DNA from: Endomicrobium sp.
GTDB taxonomy: Bacteria; Elusimicrobiota; Endomicrobiia; Endomicrobiales; Endomicrobiaceae
Direction of reading: 5' to 3'
NCBI GenBank assembly: GCA_031260705.1
Contig: JAISLA010000014.1
Span: 1-64,000 of the forward strand
Length of the DNA: 64,000 nucleotides
A program made the translations under genes and the position numbers. Below the pieces are notes generated by a model, which saw only the letters and a program-made list of their open reading frames with translations, was not told where the DNA came from and ran no database searches. Shown in pieces: positions 39,373 to 52,485 of the stretch (its first letter is position 1; the number at the start of each line of letters is the position of its first letter).

Positions 39373-40929
39373 TCAATGTCTGAAATGCCTCATACCTGCA
39401 GAAATCATCGCTATATTTCTGTCATCTGCAGATTTAATTGATTCTTTGTCCTTTATTGAACCTCCGGGCTGCACTATCGCCGTAACGCCGATTTTAGCGG
39501 ATTCTTCAACTACATCCGGAAAAGGGAAGAAAGCATCTGAAGCAAGGACAAGCGGGAATAGTTTTTCATCTAATCCATATTTGACGCTTTTCATTTTTTC
39601 AGCCGCTATCTTTAATGAATCAATGCGGCTCATCTGCCCTGCGCCTACGCCTACTGTCTGTCTTCCTCTTGCAAGAATAATAGCGTTTGATTTAACGTGT
39701 TTGGAAACTTTCCATGCAAAATCCAAAGCTTCACTTTCCGCTTTTGTAGGCTGGCGTTTTGTCATAAGTTTTATTTCATTCAAAAGTTGATTGTCTCTGT
39801 CCTGCGTAAGCATTCCATGAGACATCATTCTGTATTCAATAGAATTTTTTTCCTCTTGATACGGTATTGTTTGTAGTAAAAGTCTGATATTTTTTTTCTG
39901 AGTCAGGATATCGAGCGACTCTTTAGAATAATCAGGAGCTATAACACATTCAACGAATAATTTGCTTATTTCAGCAGCTGTATCTTTTTCAACAGCTTTG
40001 TTGAATGCTATTACTCCGCCGAAAGCGCTTACGGGGTCGCAGTCGAGAGCTTTTAAATAAGCGTCCTTTATATCCGTGCTTTCCGCACAGCCGCAGGGAT
40101 TATTATGTTTGATGACAGCACATGCCGGATTATTGAATTCATGCACCAGCCGCCATGCGGCTTCTAAATCAAGATAGTTGTTGTAAGACAACTCTTTTCC
40201 GTGAAACTGTTTTGCAGATATTACAACAGGCTTGTCATGCTCTATACCGTTAGAATATAATGCGGCTTCCTGATGCGGATTTTCGCCGTATCTTAATTCT
40301 GAAAGCTTTTTAAGCGGTATTGCAGCTTGCGTCGGAAATTTTTCATAAGTTAAGTAAGTTGAAATTAAAGAATCGTAATATGCCGTATGACGAAAAGCTT
40401 TTGCTGCCAGAGTGAGTTTCAGTTCTTCCGTAATAGAATTATTTTTCAGATCTTCAATAATGATTTTATAGTCGTTTACATCACATATAACAATGACATC
40501 TTTATAATTTTTTGCCGCAGCTCTTAAAAGAGCGACTCCGCCAATATCTATATTTTCTATAATGTTCTGATCTATTTTTTTATCTGCCGGTTTTGGTATT
40601 TTGTTTATGGTTGCTTCAAAAGGATATAAACTTACAACCACTATGTCTATTGTTCCTATCCCATGACGTTTTAACTGCTCAATATGATCAGTTTTGTTTC
40701 TTATTGCAAGAATTCCCCCATGAATTTTAGGATTTAACGTTTTTACTCTGCCGTCTAAAATTTCAGGAAACTCCGTAACTTCGGATATTTCCCGACACTC
40801 AATGGAATTTTCTTTTAAAACTTTTGCTGTTCCGCCACTGGAAATTATATTCCAACCCAGATTTTTCAATTCCTTTGAAAAATCAATGATTCCTGTCTTG
40901 TCTGAAACGCTAAGCAGTGCTGTTGACAT
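39373..40929 (-). CDS. purH: Bifunctional AICAR formyltransferase/IMP cyclohydrolase
   Basis: SVSDKTGIIDFSKEL, DGRVKTLNPKIHGGIL, KHNNPCGCA. Confidence 0.96.
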   Translation of the reverse strand: MSTALLSVSDKTGIIDFSKELKNLGWNIISSGGTAKVLKENSIECREISEVTEFPEILDGRVKTLNPKIHGGILAIRNKTDHIEQLKRHGIGTIDIVVVSLYPFEATINKIPKPADKKIDQNIIENIDIGGVALLRAAAKNYKDVIVICDVNDYKIIIEDLKNNSITEELKLTLAAKAFRHTAYYDSLISTYLTYEKFPTQAAIPLKKLSELRYGENPHQEAALYSNGIEHDKPVVISAKQFHGKELSYNNYLDLEAAWRLVHEFNNPACAVIKHNNPCGCAESTDIKDAYLKALDCDPVSAFGGVIAFNKAVEKDTAAEISKLFVECVIAPDYSKESLDILTQKKNIRLLLQTIPYQEEKNSIEYRMMSHGMLTQDRDNQLLNEIKLMTKRQPTKAESEALDFAWKVSKHVKSNAIILARGRQTVGVGAGQMSRIDSLKIAAEKMKSVKYGLDEKLFPLVLASDAFFPFPDVVEESAKIGVTAIVQPGGSIKDKESIKSADDRNIAMISAGMRHFRH

Positions 40930-40975
40930 AATGTCCTCTTTGTTATTTAATAAAATATTTTTATTATATTCTTTA

Positions 40976-41584
40976 TCAGCGCGAACACAATCTAAACGCT
41001 TTTGCTATATCTTGATAAGAAAAACCTCTTCTTAAAAAGAATGATGCTGTTCTTCTTATTTCATTTTTATCTTTTCCGCTGAACTTTCTAAATTTTGTTT
41101 TTAATATTTTAATAACCTGCTCGTAAGGCTCTATATCTGTCTTAATTGTTTCTAAAACGTCATTTATTAAACTTTTTTCTATGCCTTGTTTTTCAAGTTC
41201 AGCTTTTATTGCAAATTCCCCTTTCCCTTTTTGCGACAAATAAGCCGCATAAATTTTTGCAAATTTTTCATCGTTGACGTAGTTCAATTCCTCCAGCTTC
41301 TTAACGGCCTTTGCCGCAATTTCAGGTTCGTAGCCTTTTTGAAGAAGTTTCGCCTGCAAATTTTTGGAACTGTATGATCGTTTTGACACTAAAGCCAATG
41401 CATAAGAAACTGCTCCGTTTGATTTATCATAAGATATAAGTTCTTTAAATTCATTTTCTGAAACATCGCATCCCGTTTTAATGCCGAATTTGACAATACT
41501 GTCAGCAAAAACCGTCAAACTTTTACCGTTTTCAAAAAATACTTTAAACACATCTTTTTTGAATTTTATTTTTTCAATTTTCAT
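40976..41584 (-). CDS. recX: Regulatory protein RecX
   Basis: Three-helix RecX repeats: RSYSSKNLQAKLLQKGYEPEIAAKAVKKLEELNYVNDEKFA. Confidence 0.85.
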   Translation of the reverse strand: MKIEKIKFKKDVFKVFFENGKSLTVFADSIVKFGIKTGCDVSENEFKELISYDKSNGAVSYALALVSKRSYSSKNLQAKLLQKGYEPEIAAKAVKKLEELNYVNDEKFAKIYAAYLSQKGKGEFAIKAELEKQGIEKSLINDVLETIKTDIEPYEQVIKILKTKFRKFSGKDKNEIRRTASFFLRRGFSYQDIAKAFRLCSR

Positions 41585-41673
41585 TTTCTCACGCTGTGAA
41601 TATAAAATCGTCTGACTCTTATTTTAACAAAATAAACTGTTTAACCATGAGTCTGCCTTTCCCTGCTATAAAA

Positions 41674-42720
41674 TTAATATTTTATCAGCTCATAATCTCT
41701 GCTTCCTAACCCCAATTCTTGCGCATATTTTAACTGAACCGTCGGGTCAATTTCAGGATATATTTCTTTAAAGAAATCTTTTCCGAAAGCTTTGTTTACC
41801 AAATCATAGCTTGCTTGATCCACAGCGACGGGATCAATTCCGGCAATAATTCCAACATCGCTCATAAGCGGTTCATTTTTTGCAAGAGCAAAACAGTCGC
41901 AGTATTTGCTTATATGATTTAAAAAGTTTATATATGAGCTTTTTTTATCTTTTAAAATGCCTGACGCATATTCAATTATTTTTTCCTGAACTGCCGGAGG
42001 ATCTTCATTCCATTTTAATTTAAAAACTTTAAATACGCAGTTTACTATACACTGACCGCAGCCGGCGCATTTTTCTTTATCCATAACTATTTTCTTATTT
42101 ACAAGCGACAACGCTTTTTGGTAGCAGTGTTTAACACATGTCCCACAGCCGCTGCAAAGTTTTTGATTTACGGTAGGTTTTGACAAATGGTGCATAGCGT
42201 ATTTGCCGGCTTTGCTGCCGCAGCCCATACCTATGTTTTTTAACGCTCCTCCAAACCCTGTTATTTCATGACCTTTAAAGTGATTCATAAATATAAAATT
42301 GTCAGCATTATATATTTCCCGCGCGATGGCAACTGTTTTAAAATGTTTTAAATTGACTTCAATTTTTTCTTCGGTATTACCTTTTAATCCGTCTGCAATA
42401 ATTATGGGACATCCGCATTTTTCAACGGTAAATCCGTGTTTATTTGCAGTAAGAAGATGGTGGTATGCATCAGATCTTTTACCTACATAAATCGTACTTG
42501 CATCAGTTAAAAACGGATAAGCGGTTTTTTCTCTGGCAATTTTTACGACAGGCAAAACATATTCGGGTTTAATATATCCTTCGTTGCCGTCTTCGCCGAA
42601 ATGTATTTTTACTGCCAAAAGGTTTCTTGCTTTTACATGATTAAATATCATTGCAGCTTTTAAAAAATTATACAATTCATTTCTCATGTCCCAAGAAAGA
42701 AAATATACTTTGCTTGTCAT
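41674..42720 (-). CDS. DUF362 protein with two 4Fe-4S clusters
   Basis: CSGCGTCVKHC, CAGCGQCIVNCVF; NFIFMNHFKGHEITGFGGALKNIGMGCGSKAGK. Confidence 0.9.
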   Translation of the reverse strand: MTSKVYFLSWDMRNELYNFLKAAMIFNHVKARNLLAVKIHFGEDGNEGYIKPEYVLPVVKIAREKTAYPFLTDASTIYVGKRSDAYHHLLTANKHGFTVEKCGCPIIIADGLKGNTEEKIEVNLKHFKTVAIAREIYNADNFIFMNHFKGHEITGFGGALKNIGMGCGSKAGKYAMHHLSKPTVNQKLCSGCGTCVKHCYQKALSLVNKKIVMDKEKCAGCGQCIVNCVFKVFKLKWNEDPPAVQEKIIEYASGILKDKKSSYINFLNHISKYCDCFALAKNEPLMSDVGIIAGIDPVAVDQASYDLVNKAFGKDFFKEIYPEIDPTVQLKYAQELGLGSRDYELIKY

Positions 42721-42854
42721 TTTATACGCTCCTCATTTTTAACTGAGCTTGTTTCCGGTCAGTCTGCCGTTTCAATTTCGCTGCGGGAGCAGCGGTTATT
42801 ATTTGTCGTCTGCCGTAGTTTCAAGCATGAAAAAGAAGGGGCAGAGAAAAAGTA

Positions 42855-43571
42855 TTATTTTCCATATTTGCGTAGTTGTTTTACCGCAACTTCAAAATCT
42901 TTAGCTAACGCCGCTTCAAAAGTTTTTTCTTCGCTGCTTCCCAGTAATGTTAAAGTTAAAGCCGCAGCGTGAAGCGTAAGTCTCGAAATAAGCGGATTTT
43001 CAGGTTTGCCTTTTTTTATTTTATAGCTGCGTTTGAACGATGATAAGAATATTGGATCTGAAGTGCCGTATTCACCGTCTATCGCCAGCGGATGCCCAAG
43101 ACTCCAAAAATGTATTCTTATCTGATGTCTTCTGCCGGTAAGAGGCAGAGCGTTAACTAAAGTATAGCTCCGGAAATTTTCTAAAACTTTAAAATCGGTT
43201 ATTGATTCTTTTCCCGTTATGTCAGTGCGTACGTTTTTTCCGGAAATAATAAGAGGCTTATTTATCGTTCCTTTATTTTCTTCTAAGACTCCTGATAGCA
43301 AAGCAATATATTTCTTGCGGACTTTTGAGTTTTCAAACTGCACACTGATATTTCTGTGGGTTTCAGGATTCTTTGCAAACACCAAAACCCCGCTAGTATC
43401 ACGGTCAATTATGTGAACCACCCATAATTTTTGCTTTAGCTGGTTTTTTAATATTCCGACAAGCGTTTCGTTTTCATAAATGTTCCTGCCCGGAATAACA
43501 AGCATCCCAGACGGCTTATTTACGACTAAAATATTTTCATCCTGATAAATTATCCCAATTTGCTGTTTCAT
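42855..43571 (-). CDS. RluA-family pseudouridine synthase
   Basis: ILVVNKPSGMLVIPG, VVHIIDRDTSGVLVFAKN, GRRHQIRIHFWSLGHPLAIDGEYG. Confidence 0.9.
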   Translation of the reverse strand: MKQQIGIIYQDENILVVNKPSGMLVIPGRNIYENETLVGILKNQLKQKLWVVHIIDRDTSGVLVFAKNPETHRNISVQFENSKVRKKYIALLSGVLEENKGTINKPLIISGKNVRTDITGKESITDFKVLENFRSYTLVNALPLTGRRHQIRIHFWSLGHPLAIDGEYGTSDPIFLSSFKRSYKIKKGKPENPLISRLTLHAAALTLTLLGSSEEKTFEAALAKDFEVAVKQLRKYGK

Positions 43572-43644
43572 TTTTGCACCATGCTCTGCTGCAAGACTGC
43601 GTATAATTAGGAAATCTAATCCTCTGACAAAACAGCCTGCTTTT

Positions 43645-45699
<2,055 letters not shown>

Positions 45700-45751
45700 T
45701 TATCCGTAATGACGGCGGACAAATTTTTTATTTTAAATTTTTTTGATTTTT

Positions 45752-46165
45752 CTACGTTCTTATCATTCTTACGATTTTAAGCTTATCTAAAATGCCGTTG
45801 ACAAATTTACTTGAATTTTTTGTAGAATACTTTTTAGAAATTTCTACGGCTTCATCTATTATAACGCTGATTGGAATATTTGTAGTAGCCATAATTTCAT
45901 AAGTCGCAAGACGTATAATGTTGCGGTCAACAGCTGCCATTCTTTCAATTTCCCAGTTTTTTGCGTACTGCCTAATCAAAGAGTCTATATATTCTTTATT
46001 ATCGCAAACTCCTTTAAACAAATTTATTGCAAACATTCTATAAGCTTCACCTTTAGGGAAATACACGGCAAAAGAATCGTATATACTTTCAATTGAAGCA
46101 TTACAGTTATCTACTGCATAAAGCATCTGTAAAGAACATTCTCTCGCCTTTCTTCGGGTGCTCAT
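45752..46165 (-). CDS. nusB: Transcription antitermination factor NusB
   Basis: RRKARECSLQMLYAVD, AAVDRNIIRLATYEIM, IDEAVEISKKYSTKNSSKFVNGILDKL. Confidence 0.93.
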   Translation of the reverse strand: MSTRRKARECSLQMLYAVDNCNASIESIYDSFAVYFPKGEAYRMFAINLFKGVCDNKEYIDSLIRQYAKNWEIERMAAVDRNIIRLATYEIMATTNIPISVIIDEAVEISKKYSTKNSSKFVNGILDKLKIVRMIRT

Positions 46166-46220
46166 ATCCTCATCCTAGCGTTTTTTAGTTAAGAAATTCT
46201 ATAAAAATTAGAACATGGTT

Positions 46221-47273
46221 TCAATAGCCGAGTTGCCCGCAGGCAGCGTTAATATCCGCTCCTTTTGACTGTCTTACGTTAACTGTAATGCCGTTAAGTT
46301 TCAGTATATTTTTAAATTTTTGAATTGTTTTTTTACCCGGTGTTTGAAATTGCACGTCAGTTACAGGATTAAAAGGTATCAGATTTACCTGAACATCAGA
46401 ATTAATAAGGACACAGCGTTTCAGCAGCCTTGCAAGTTTATGCGCATCCGCTGAGGATACATTAATTCCTTTTACGAGAACATATTCTATTGTAAGATGT
46501 GAGTTTGTTTTTTTAAGATAGTATTTTCCCGCTTTTAATATATCTTCAATGCTAAAACCGAGATTGTCCGGAATTAATTTTTTTCTTTGTCTTTCATCGA
46601 CAGCATGCAGAGAAAGGGCGAGTCGAACGCCGAAATTGCTGTCTGCAAGTTTTTTTACTGCTGGAACGATGCCTGCGCTCGAAACCGTTATATGTCTCTT
46701 GCCTATACCAAACTCTTTGCTTGATAAAAGCGAGTTTAAAACGGAAATAATATTATTAAAATTAAGCATAGGCTCGCCCATACCCATAAATAAAATACCT
46801 GAGATTTTTTCTTTGGTGTCGTTCTCAATCTGTAAAATCTGTTCTATTATTTCCCCTCTGCTTAAATTTCTTGCAAGTTTAACTTTTCCTGATGAACAGA
46901 AAGCACACATTACGGGGCAGCCTATCTGCGATGAAATACACACCGAATTTTTTCCGTTTGCAGAAAGAAAAACGGCAAAAAAACATTTTTTGTCAGCCGT
47001 CCGGAAAGTATATCTGATTGTACCGTCAATTAGAGATTTTTCTTTTTTTACTATTTTTAATGTTCTTAAGAAAAACCTTTCGTCAAGTTTATTCCTCAGT
47101 TCTTTAGGAAGATTTGTAAAACTTTCAAAAGAGACAGCTTTTTTTGTATAAACCCATTCAATAATTTGATTTATTCTATAGTCTTGCTCAATTATGGGTT
47201 TTACAGCTGTTTTAAACTGCACATTATTTAGATCTAATACGTATTTTTTATAATTCTGTTTCAAGAGTTGCAT
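46221..47273 (-). CDS. rlmN: 23S rRNA (adenine2503-C2)-methyltransferase
   Basis: ISSQIGCPVMCAFCSSGK, GILFMGMGEPMLNF, ADINAACGQLGY. Confidence 0.95.
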   Translation of the reverse strand: MQLLKQNYKKYVLDLNNVQFKTAVKPIIEQDYRINQIIEWVYTKKAVSFESFTNLPKELRNKLDERFFLRTLKIVKKEKSLIDGTIRYTFRTADKKCFFAVFLSANGKNSVCISSQIGCPVMCAFCSSGKVKLARNLSRGEIIEQILQIENDTKEKISGILFMGMGEPMLNFNNIISVLNSLLSSKEFGIGKRHITVSSAGIVPAVKKLADSNFGVRLALSLHAVDERQRKKLIPDNLGFSIEDILKAGKYYLKKTNSHLTIEYVLVKGINVSSADAHKLARLLKRCVLINSDVQVNLIPFNPVTDVQFQTPGKKTIQKFKNILKLNGITVNVRQSKGADINAACGQLGY

Positions 47274-47280
47274 TATGCAG

Positions 47281-49014
47281 CTATTTTTTGTTGGAATTGA
47301 AAATTTTTATTAAATTTTTTGTCGAATTATCATGCTTATTGTCAGCTTGCCCTTTAAGTTCAGGCAGAATAACATTTGCTAAAACTTTTCCAAGCTCGAC
47401 TCCCCACTGGTCAAAACTGTTGATACGCCACATAATTCCTTGAGTAAATATTTTATGTTCGTATAATGCAATTAAAGCTCCGAGAGTTCTAGGCGTAAGC
47501 TCATCAAATAATATACTATTTGCAGGTTTATTGCCTTCAAATATTTTATGCGGAGTGAGAATTTTTATGTCTGCAGGAGAAATACCCGCTTTTTTCAGAT
47601 TCTCAACAGCTTCTTCTTTAGTAAGTCCAAAAGACAAAGCTTCCGCCTGGGCAAAATAGTTTGCCATAAGTTTTTCATGATGATCGCCAATTTTTTCAGG
47701 CGGGTTCACAAAACCTATAAAATCGCATGGAATAAATTTTGTTCCTTGATGAATAAGCTGGTAAAAAGAATGCTGTCCGTTCGTACCCGGCTCCCCCCAA
47801 ATTATCGGTCCGGTTTCATAATTAACTCTATCACCTTCAAAATTTATAGTTTTGCCGTTGCTTTCCATATCTCCCTGCTGCAGATATGCGGGAAATTTGT
47901 TCAGATACTGGCTGTAAGGCAGAACTGCGTGGCTTGAAGCTCTAAAAAAATTGTTATACCAAACCCCCAAAGCAGCCATAATCACAGGTATATTTTTTTC
48001 ATAAGGAGCATTTAAAAAATGCTGATCTATATAGTAAGCGCCATCTAAAAGTTCAGCAAATTTATCAAAACCGACATAACAGGCAATCGGTAAACCTATT
48101 GCAGACCATAGCGAATATCTGCCGCCGACAAAATCCCAGAATTCAAACATATTGTTTTCGTCAATGCCGAACTCTTTAACTTTTTTTGCGTTCGTGGAAA
48201 GAGCAACAAAGTGATTTGCAACGGCTTTATCGCCAAGTTTATCAGTAAGCCACTTTCTTGCGGTTAAGGCATTTGTAATTGTTTCAAGAGTTGTAAAAGT
48301 TTTTGAAGCAACTATAAAAAGAGTATTCTCCGGATTTAATTTTTTTAATACTTCGTATATATCCGCGCCGTCAATGTTGGATACAAAATAAACATTCGGT
48401 CCGTCGGCATAGTATTTTAGCGCTTCACAGACCATTTTAGGACCTAGATCTGATCCGCCTATACCGATGTTTACAACATCCGTAATTTTTCCGCCTGTTA
48501 CACCAACCCATTTTCCGCTTCTTAAATCATTGCTAAAATTCTCCATTTTTTTAAGAACTGCCTTGATTTCAGGCATAACGTCTTTTCCGTCAACATAAAT
48601 AGGCATATTACTTCTATTTCTGAGAGCCGTATGCAAAACAGCTCTTTTTTCGGTCCAGTTTATCTTTTCTCCCGAAAACATCTTTTTTGCGTATTCGTTT
48701 ACTTTTGCAACTTTTACAAATTCTATCAAGAGTTTGAAAGTATCTGAATTTATGATATTTTTTGAATAATCAAAGGTTATGCCTAAATCGTTGTCCCGTA
48801 TAGAAAACTCGTTAAATCTGTTTTCATCTTTAAACAAGTCTCTTAAATGAATTTTTTTAATTTCTCTATAATTTTTCTCAAGACTTTGCCATTGCGGTGT
48901 ATTCTTAAGCCCAAATTTGCTCATATGTCTCTCCCTATATGCGGAAAATCCCAAAACAGAAAATAAAAGAATCAAACAAACGCTGATAATTAAAGATTTA
49001 AAGTATATTCTCAT
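47281..49014 (-). CDS. pgi: Glucose-6-phosphate isomerase
   Basis: [43 protein letters not shown]; start may be internal ([12 protein letters not shown]). Confidence 0.95.
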   Translation of the reverse strand: MRIYFKSLIISVCLILLFSVLGFSAYRERHMSKFGLKNTPQWQSLEKNYREIKKIHLRDLFKDENRFNEFSIRDNDLGITFDYSKNIINSDTFKLLIEFVKVAKVNEYAKKMFSGEKINWTEKRAVLHTALRNRSNMPIYVDGKDVMPEIKAVLKKMENFSNDLRSGKWVGVTGGKITDVVNIGIGGSDLGPKMVCEALKYYADGPNVYFVSNIDGADIYEVLKKLNPENTLFIVASKTFTTLETITNALTARKWLTDKLGDKAVANHFVALSTNAKKVKEFGIDENNMFEFWDFVGGRYSLWSAIGLPIACYVGFDKFAELLDGAYYIDQHFLNAPYEKNIPVIMAALGVWYNNFFRASSHAVLPYSQYLNKFPAYLQQGDMESNGKTINFEGDRVNYETGPIIWGEPGTNGQHSFYQLIHQGTKFIPCDFIGFVNPPEKIGDHHEKLMANYFAQAEALSFGLTKEEAVENLKKAGISPADIKILTPHKIFEGNKPANSILFDELTPRTLGALIALYEHKIFTQGIMWRINSFDQWGVELGKVLANVILPELKGQADNKHDNSTKNLIKIFNSNKK

Positions 49015-49339
49015 CTATTTATCCTTATTGTTTATATATTTATATATTTTAAATTTCAACCGGATATGCTTTTGTCTTTTGGAATATTTTGCATTTTATT
49101 TTTACATTATAAATATAAACGCAAAAAGTCAAATAGGATATATGCGACATTTTGAGAATTGGAGTTTTCACAATTAAAGACAGAGTAGAAAACAAAAGAT
49201 AAAATATAAATGCAAGTTAGTTTTTTCATTACTCGTTTGCCGCAGACAGCAACAAGGACAACTTATGAAACCAGTAGATTGAACCCGTAATCATAACTCC
49301 AGCCTGATAGATATATTAGCGCCTTGCCACACATCGTTC

Positions 49340-50560
49340 TTTACATATCGTCAGGGCAGTTCCCAGCCTTTTCCTCCCCGCAAGCCAATTCACTAACGTT
49401 ATCGTACCAATCCAGTTCTGTCTGGTATATTTTATTTAACCATTTATTTCATCAGTGGCAGTACAGCTGTAAGGGACCAAATGGGCAGCCCAACCATCAT
49501 TTTTTGCTTTTAAATACGTATCTATAGGATTATCTTCAGTGCTTTTCAATTGTGAATCTATTTCGCTTGCCAATGATTAAGCAACTGATGCAATAAAAGG
49601 TAAAGCAAACGGTCCAAACGCCATTGTATATGCGACTACAAAGTCCATAAGAGCTGATTCTAAACAAGCTGCAGTTTCAACCAAAACCATAGTTAATTTG
49701 GTTTTTCCTGTAAAAGTATATTCTTTTTTAGGAAACATTGACCCTTTGACATTATATGCTGCGGCAGCAGAATAAACTATAATCTGAGGATATTGTATTC
49801 TCAACAATTTTGCAAACAGCAGGCTTTTATTATTTGTTTTTTGACGAAGAATGACTTTAACTTTTTGTTTTTTGAACTTGTCTCCTTCGACAAGCCAAGA
49901 GTAATTGCTTTTTTATACTTTTCATCTGTGCAAAAAAATGAAAATGTTTATCATAACCCAAATAAATACAGATATCATTAATTGTAGAATAATATTGTAT
50001 CCCTTTTGAATTTCGTTTTAAGTCTAAATTATATTCGGGTTTTACTGGAGATACCAAGATGTCGTAATCTTTACTGATGTTATCTGCAAGTACGTTGTAA
50101 TAGTGAACAAAATATCCTTTTATAGCTGTATCTTGATATCGACAATCTGTTTTATTTTTTGCACCCCTCTATTTTGCTTATTTAGTAGTATTGTTTTGTG
50201 TTTTAAATCCGATTAATGGATTTTCCAATGAAGGATTCATTCCAAGCGATAAAATTATTCCCATAAGATAATTTGTATTTCCGAGAAAATTTAAAACTCT
50301 GGCTTTGTATGTCGCCAAAGACAGCGCTATATTGTCGGCTTCATTTTGCATCGTCATTCTGTTCCTTATAAGATTAGCTATATTTAGCATCATCACCCAA
50401 CTGATGACAAGTATTACTACGAAAATTAAGAAATAATACAGAATACAGCGTTTGTCCTTTATGAGAAAACAGCTTATGTTTACAAAAATTGATCTGACAT
50501 ATATTAATTCTTTTCAAATTCTTTTGCTCATGGAAAAGTTTTATAATAATATTCTTCATC
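49340..50560 (-). pseudogene. TadG-like pilus assembly protein, fragmented
   Basis: Blocks in shifting frames: SHKGQTLYSVLFL / VVILVISWVMMLNIANLIRNRMTMQNEADNIALSLATYKARVLN / VSPVKPEYNLDLKRNSKGIQYYSTINDICIYLGYDKHFHFFAQMKS / LLRIQYPQIIVYSAAAAYNVKGSMFPKKEYTFTG... / SLASEIDSQLKSTEDNPIDTYLKAKNDGWAAHLVPY. Confidence 0.55.
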
Positions 50561-50580
50561 AGGAGCAGGCATATTTTGTC

Positions 50581-50778
50581 TCATTTAACATAACTCGCTT
50601 GGGATCCGGATATTTTTAAAGTGCCTGTGGTTATTCCTGATGGAGCGGAAACCCATTCATATTTTCCTTTCCAAAACTTTTTATAAATAATAAAAATACC
50701 CGACATTGCTACAAACAAAACGACAAACACGAGTAAAAACTCTGTTAAAGTTTGTCCTTTATTTATTTTCATTGTCAT
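50581..50778 (-). CDS. TadE/Flp pilin-like small protein
   Basis: MTMKINKGQTLTEFLLVFVVLFVAMSGIFIIYKKFW: short basic leader, GQTLTEF, hydrophobic helix. Confidence 0.5.
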   Translation of the reverse strand: MTMKINKGQTLTEFLLVFVVLFVAMSGIFIIYKKFWKGKYEWVSAPSGITTGTLKISGSQASYVK

Positions 50779-50799
50779 TCTTCTATCAATTTTGTTGTC

Positions 50800-51180
50800 T
50801 TTTACGACAGTTGGAGTAATTTATCAGTATTCTGTATTTTTTCCATTTTACTGAAGATTTCCCGACAACTCCAGCCGCTACAATAGGAAATTCTCCGCCA
50901 ACCATAAATTTAGCACTTGTACCTGATTTTGTAATAAGTTTAGGTTACAGCACCGTTTTCTTCCAAAATTTTGAGAGTTTTCAAAAGCTGCTTTCTTATT
51001 TCTACAAACTTTGACTCAACAACAGCCGGAATACTGAATATGTCTGGCGAAATTGTGCCTGACCATTCAATGCCCAGATCTCTAGTTTTGTTTTCATTGA
51101 TCTCGGTGATTTCTACGTCAATTTCTATCATTTGCTCTGATGCGTACGCAACAACTGCAAAAAAAATAAAAACGAAATGA
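50800..51180 (-). pseudogene. Secretin-like (Tad/type II) protein, frameshifted
   Basis: FFAVVAYASEQMIEIDVEITEINENKTRDLGIEW... then, after stop/frame change, LITKSGTSAKFMVGGEFPIVAAGVVGKSSVKWKKYRILI. Confidence 0.65.
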
Positions 51181-51183
51181 TAA

Positions 51184-52257
51184 CTAATTTTTTCTTTTTT
51201 GTCTTTTATAAAACGGTTTAGGAACTGTTTTTATCTTTCTTCTGTTATTGTGAATTTCAACTTCCAATTCATCCGTGTCGGCATCCGCATCAATCAACGC
51301 CATACCTATTGCTTTTTTTAATGTGGGAGAAAAAGAACCGCTTGTTACATATCCGACTTTTTTATTTCCCGAAAAAATTTCATTTGAATTTCTTGCAATA
51401 CCTGACGTACATTCAAACGCTATTGATTTTTTCATAGACTTGTTTTTTAGAAGCAGCAGCCTGTTTTTACCTATAAAATCGTTATCCCAATTTATTATCT
51501 TTTGAAATCCGGCGTCAATAGGATTTATATTCTCGTCAATTTCATGCCCGTGTAAAGGCATACAAGCCTCTAATCTTAAAGTATCGCGACAGCCGAGTCC
51601 GCAGGGTTTTACCGAAAGACTCATAAGTTTTTCCCAAAATTTATTTACCTGCTCTTTTGAGATAAAAACTTCAAAGCCATCTTCTCCCGTATAACCAGTT
51701 CTTGCAACTCTGTAAAAATCTACATTAATATCTTTCAATTTTAATATTGAAGCTGTAAAATATTTCATACTTTTTATATCGGTTTCAGAAATGCTTTGTA
51801 ATATTTCGGCAGACTTAGGACCTTGTATCGCAGTAAGAGAAATATCGCCGCTTATATTTTTTATTTCGACTTTTTCCATTTTATGTTTGTTTAACCAGTT
51901 AAAATCTTTTTCCAGATTTCCGGCATTTACTACAATCATATATTCACTGCCAAATTTATAAACTATAATATCGTCTTTTATGTCTCCTTCTTCATTTAAT
52001 ATCATTGAGTATCTTGCTTTTTTATCAGGCAGTCCAGACATATTTCCAAGCGTAACATAATTCAAAAACTTTTCAGCATTTTCTCCGGTTACTGTAAAAG
52101 TTCCCATATGAGCCGTATCAAATACCCCAACATTTGTTCTTACGGCATTATGCTCATCAATAATTGATGTATATTGCACCGGCATTTCCCAGCCGCCAAA
52201 TTCCGTAAATTTTGCTCCAAGCTTTTTATGCTCGTTAAACAAATGTGTTCTTTTCAT
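51184..52257 (-). CDS. gcvT: Aminomethyltransferase (glycine cleavage T protein)
   Basis: RTHLFNEHKKLGAKFTEFGGWEMPVQY, RTGYTGEDGFEVFI, GLGCRDTLRLEACMPLHGHEI. Confidence 0.95.
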   Translation of the reverse strand: MKRTHLFNEHKKLGAKFTEFGGWEMPVQYTSIIDEHNAVRTNVGVFDTAHMGTFTVTGENAEKFLNYVTLGNMSGLPDKKARYSMILNEEGDIKDDIIVYKFGSEYMIVVNAGNLEKDFNWLNKHKMEKVEIKNISGDISLTAIQGPKSAEILQSISETDIKSMKYFTASILKLKDINVDFYRVARTGYTGEDGFEVFISKEQVNKFWEKLMSLSVKPCGLGCRDTLRLEACMPLHGHEIDENINPIDAGFQKIINWDNDFIGKNRLLLLKNKSMKKSIAFECTSGIARNSNEIFSGNKKVGYVTSGSFSPTLKKAIGMALIDADADTDELEVEIHNNRRKIKTVPKPFYKRQKRKN

Positions 52258-52485
52258 TTTTTGTATTCCTCCTTATTTATTTTTAAGATTACCATCAGCT
52301 ATTAATATCTTCGATTGTGCCAAACCTCGCACCAGACAGACACTCCTTATAATAGTTAAGCTCTTGGTCTACAAGCATTGTAATCCTAATATCGCACATA
52401 ATAAACAATAAATCTTGCTCGACATCTCTTTAAAGGTTTTTAGCACATGGCTATGGAGTAGTCGTAATCACTCATACAGAGGAAC

